Notes under the pieces: model-generated
What the model saw: only the letters and a program-made list of their open reading frames with translations
Database searches by the model: none
What the model was told of the DNA's origin: nothing
Source: Doris montereyensis
Taxonomy: Eukaryota; Mollusca; Gastropoda; Nudibranchia; Dorididae
NCBI GenBank assembly: GCA_037039925.1
Contig: JAXRKP010000172.1
Location: forward strand, 187,501 to 251,500
Length of the DNA: 64,000 nucleotides
Direction of reading: 5' to 3'
Part shown: piece by piece, positions 60,543-64,000 of the stretch
How the letters are laid out: each line of letters begins with the position of its first letter
Position numbering within the stretch: the first letter of the stretch is position 1
Position numbers and translations under genes: made by a program

Positions 60543-62195
60543 ACACAAATCATAGATGCAATGCCTAGAATTAGATGTGTAGTAACACCCTCCATAGATA
60601 CAATGCCTAGAATTAGGTCTGTAGTAACACCCTTCATAGATGCAATGCATAGAATTAGGTCTGTAGTAACACCCTCCATAGAAGCAATGCCTAGAATTAG
60701 GTCTGTAGTAACACCTTCATTGATTCAATGCCTACAATTAGGTCTGTAGTAACACCCTTCATAGATGCAATGCCTAGAAATAGGTCTGTAGTAACACCCT
60801 TCATAGATGCAATGCCTAGAATTAGGTCTGTAGTAACACCCTCCATAGATGCAATGCCTAGAATTAGGTCTGTAGTAACACCCTCCATAGATGCAATGCC
60901 TAGAATTAGGTCTGTAGTAACACCCTCCATAGATACAATGCCTAGAATTAGGTCTGTAGTAACACCCTTCATAGATACAATGCCTAGAATTAGGTTTGTA
61001 GTAACACCCTCCATAGATACAATGCCTAGAATTAGGTAGACACCCTTCATAGATGCAATGCCTAGAATTAGGTCTGTAGGAACACCCTTCATAGATGCAA
61101 TGCCTAGAATTAGGTCTGTAGGAACACCCTTCATAGATGCAATGTAACACCCCTCCATAGATAATGTTTAGAATTAGGTCTGTAGTAACACCTTCATAGA
61201 TGCAATGCCTAGAATTAGGTCTGTAGTAACACCCTCCATAGAAGCAATGCCTAGAATTAGGTCTGTAGTAACACCTTCATTGATTCAATTCAATTAGGTC
61301 TGTAGGTAACACCTTCATAGATGCAATCATAGAAATAGGTCTGTAGTAACACCCTCCATAGATGCAATGCCTAGAATTAGGTCTGTAGTAACACCCTCCA
61401 TAGATGCAATGCCTAGAATTAGGTCTGTAGTAACACCCTTCATAGATGCAATGCCTAGAATTAGGTCTGTAGTAACACCCTCCATAGATGCAATGCCTAG
61501 AATTAGGTCTGTAGTAACACCCTCCATAGATGCAATGCCTAGAATTAGGTCTGTAGTAACACCCTCCATAGATGCAATGCCTAGAATTAGGTCTGTAGTA
61601 ACACCCTCCATAGATACAATGCCTAGAATTAGGTCTGTAGTAACACCCTTCATAGATGCAATGCCTAGAATTAGGTCTGTAGTAACGCCCTTCATAGATG
61701 CAATGCCTAGAATTAGGTCTGTAGTAACACCCTTCATAGATACAATGCCTAGAATTAGGTCTGTAGGAACACCCTTCATAGATGCAATGCCTAGAATTAG
61801 GTCTGTAGTAACACCCTTCATAGATGCAATGCCTAGAATTAGGTCTGTAGTAACACCCTTCATAGATACAATGCCTAGAATTAGGTCTGTAGTAACACCT
61901 TCATAGATTCAATGCCTAGAATTAGGTCTGTAGTAACACCCTTCATAGATTCAATGCCTAGAATTAGGTCTGTAGTAACACCCTTCATAGATTCAATGCC
62001 TAGAATTAGGTCTGTAGTAACACCCTTCATAGATTCAATGCCTAGAATTAGGTCTGTAGTAACACTCTTCATAGATTCAATGCCTAGAATTATAGATACA
62101 ATGCCTAGAATTAGGTCTGTAGTAACACCTTTCATAGATTCAATGCCTAGAATTAGGTCTGTAGTAACACTCTTCATAGATTCAATGCCTAGACG
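60543..62195 (+). repeat. 42-bp minisatellite, about 39 copies
   Basis: Unit atagatgcaatgcctagaat, taggtctgtagtaacaccct, tc. The period is a multiple of three, so frames are open on both strands (up to 179 codons); not genes. Confidence 0.97.
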
Positions 62196-62429
62196 TGGCC
62201 GATATAGGCCTATCGGACGACGTTTTACTCTGTATACTTCTGCTAATGTATCGGCTAAATGGTATGTCAATTTCTGTGGTTGGCCTGTAGGAATCGGCTG
62301 CTTCCCTCCCTTGCAATGGATTCCAAGTTGGTATGCCAGCTTTCCACACCCATTGACACGTAATCCATCCACCCCCCCCTCTTTTTTTACCACATTAGTT
62401 TTAAAAAATGCGTAGGCTTAACCGCTAAA

Positions 62430-62432
62430 ATA

Positions 62433-62513
<81 letters not shown>

Positions 62514-62517
62514 CATG

Positions 62518-62586
<69 letters not shown>

Positions 62587-62635
62587 GTTATTATTATTAT
62601 TTGTATTTCTATTATTATTGTTGTTATTTTTATTA
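62430..62635. repeat. (ATT)n microsatellite
   Basis: About 65 units with sparse interruptions. Confidence 0.97.
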
Positions 62636-62724
62636 ATTATGCTGATTTTTCTTCTTTTTATTACAATACAACACCTTGGCATCGAATAAAGATACTTTCT
62701 CAGAACGATAACGCCATTTCCTGT

Positions 62725-62822
62725 TTACTCCACAAAAATCCGTTAATATTCATATAATGAACCGAACTTTTCTAAGAAAACCGTTAATATTCATATAATG
62801 AACCGAACTTTTTTAAGAAAAT
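62725..62822 (+). repeat. ~50-bp direct duplication
   Basis: aaaatccgttaatattcata then taatgaaccgaacttttcta is repeated as aaaaccgttaatattcatat, aatgaaccgaactttttta. Confidence 0.85.
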
Positions 62823-62869
62823 GATATTTATTTGTTTATTCTTGCGTCTTATACCCCCCCCCCCACCCT

Positions 62870-62926
62870 TTCTCTGTCTCTCTCTGTCTCTCTGTCTCTG
62901 CCTATGTCTCTGTCTCTGTCTTTGTC

Positions 62927-62989
<63 letters not shown>

Positions 62990-63010
62990 GTCTGTCTGTC
63001 TGTCTGTCTC

Positions 63011-63053
<43 letters not shown>

Positions 63054-63061
63054 TTATCTTG

Positions 63062-63150
<89 letters not shown>
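62870..63150. repeat. (TC)n / (TCTG)n simple repeat
   Basis: Pyrimidine-rich TC runs with TGTC blocks. Confidence 0.97.
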
Positions 63151-63155
<5 letters not shown>

Positions 63156-63514
63156 CTTCTCTATCTAGTTCTCTTTCTGTCCGTGTATTGCCAAGGTAAA
63201 TATCCTGTCATTGTACAGGATGTTCTCTATCCTTACTCATCGTTTTCGTCCATTACCTTTTTTACCATTCCATTTTATTGTCTTTTTCTTCCTTTGGCTT
63301 TCATGTACTTAAAGGACGATAATGTTGTAAAATCCTGTTGCTTCTCATATTGTATGATGGGATTCCCTTTTTTTTTTGGCATCAGGCCTGTTTCTCACCA
63401 AAGTCTTAACGTGTTGTGTTTTATTTTAGACATCTATCCGTCTCACATCAAAGCCACTTCCTGTTTCGGCTTTCCTCCTTCTCCTCCTCTTTCTCATCCT
63501 CCTCCTCCTCCTCT
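63151..63514. other. Nothing recognised
   Basis: T-rich unique spacer between two TC tracts. Confidence 0.5.
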
Positions 63515-63825
<311 letters not shown>

Positions 63826-64000
63826 TCTCATGTGTATATCTACATTATAAAAGAAAGCGTTAGCTTCTTCTAACAATGCAATGTGCCTGTGTCAAATATT
63901 TTAGACAACTGACAGATTATATATTATCCGTATACTCTCAACCCGAAATGACAAGTGTATCTAAACAATGACGAAGGAGACCAAAAGTCTCGCTTCCATT

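Noticed and set aside
60253..60543. Small open frame of 96 codons upstream of the 42-bp array
   Set aside because: No homology, odd composition and overlap with a simple leader sequence; it also lies in the presumed upstream region of a gene on the other strand.

Overview
The window is nuclear DNA of an animal, probably a lophotrochozoan and perhaps a gastropod mollusc. The evidence is genes split by GT-AG introns, a polycystin-1-type channel gene, a FAM184 coiled-coil gene, a rhodopsin-class receptor with features of neuropeptide receptors, tRNA-derived SINEs, non-LTR retrotransposon relics and a very high load of minisatellites. The species assignment is inference; only 'metazoan' is well supported.

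Layout. 1-2240: minus-strand relic of a LINE (reverse transcriptase at the left edge, endonuclease to about 1940, leader with a duplicated segment). 3375-4745: an unclassified interspersed element next to a 61-bp tandem repeat. 4785-30380 (+): the 3' part of a polycystin-1-family gene in 15 recognisable exons, running from the second predicted membrane segment through the channel pore to the stop codon, with an AATAAA signal at 30523. Its introns are inflated by minisatellites (27-, 21-, 49-, 38-, 29-, 51-, 24-, 25-, 77- and 48-bp units), two SINE families and a nested LINE fragment. 31480-32000: RT relic. 34500-48344 (+): start and first eight coding exons of a FAM184A-like gene; the rest is not seen. 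54957-59365 (-): two-exon class A GPCR gene with an intron full of a 29-bp repeat and a plausible TATA/CCAAT promoter near 60.0 kb. 60543-62195: 42-bp minisatellite. 62430 to the end: ATT, TC and TCTG simple repeats.

Two observations stand out. First, the 51-bp minisatellite at 18466-20748 is a tandem amplification of the exon-intron junction immediately before it, and the 27-bp array at 4988-7288 likewise begins at a 5' splice site. Arrays seeded from splice donors may explain how these introns grew. Second, 49.69-51.92 kb is a base-by-base braid of two other parts of the window (47.88-49.0 kb and 51.92-54.3 kb), which is best explained as a consensus or assembly artefact. All three genes also carry single-base frameshifts whose exon-length arithmetic fits indel errors, so the consensus quality of the window is suspect. 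The three genes do not obviously work together; they are neighbours rather than a pathway.
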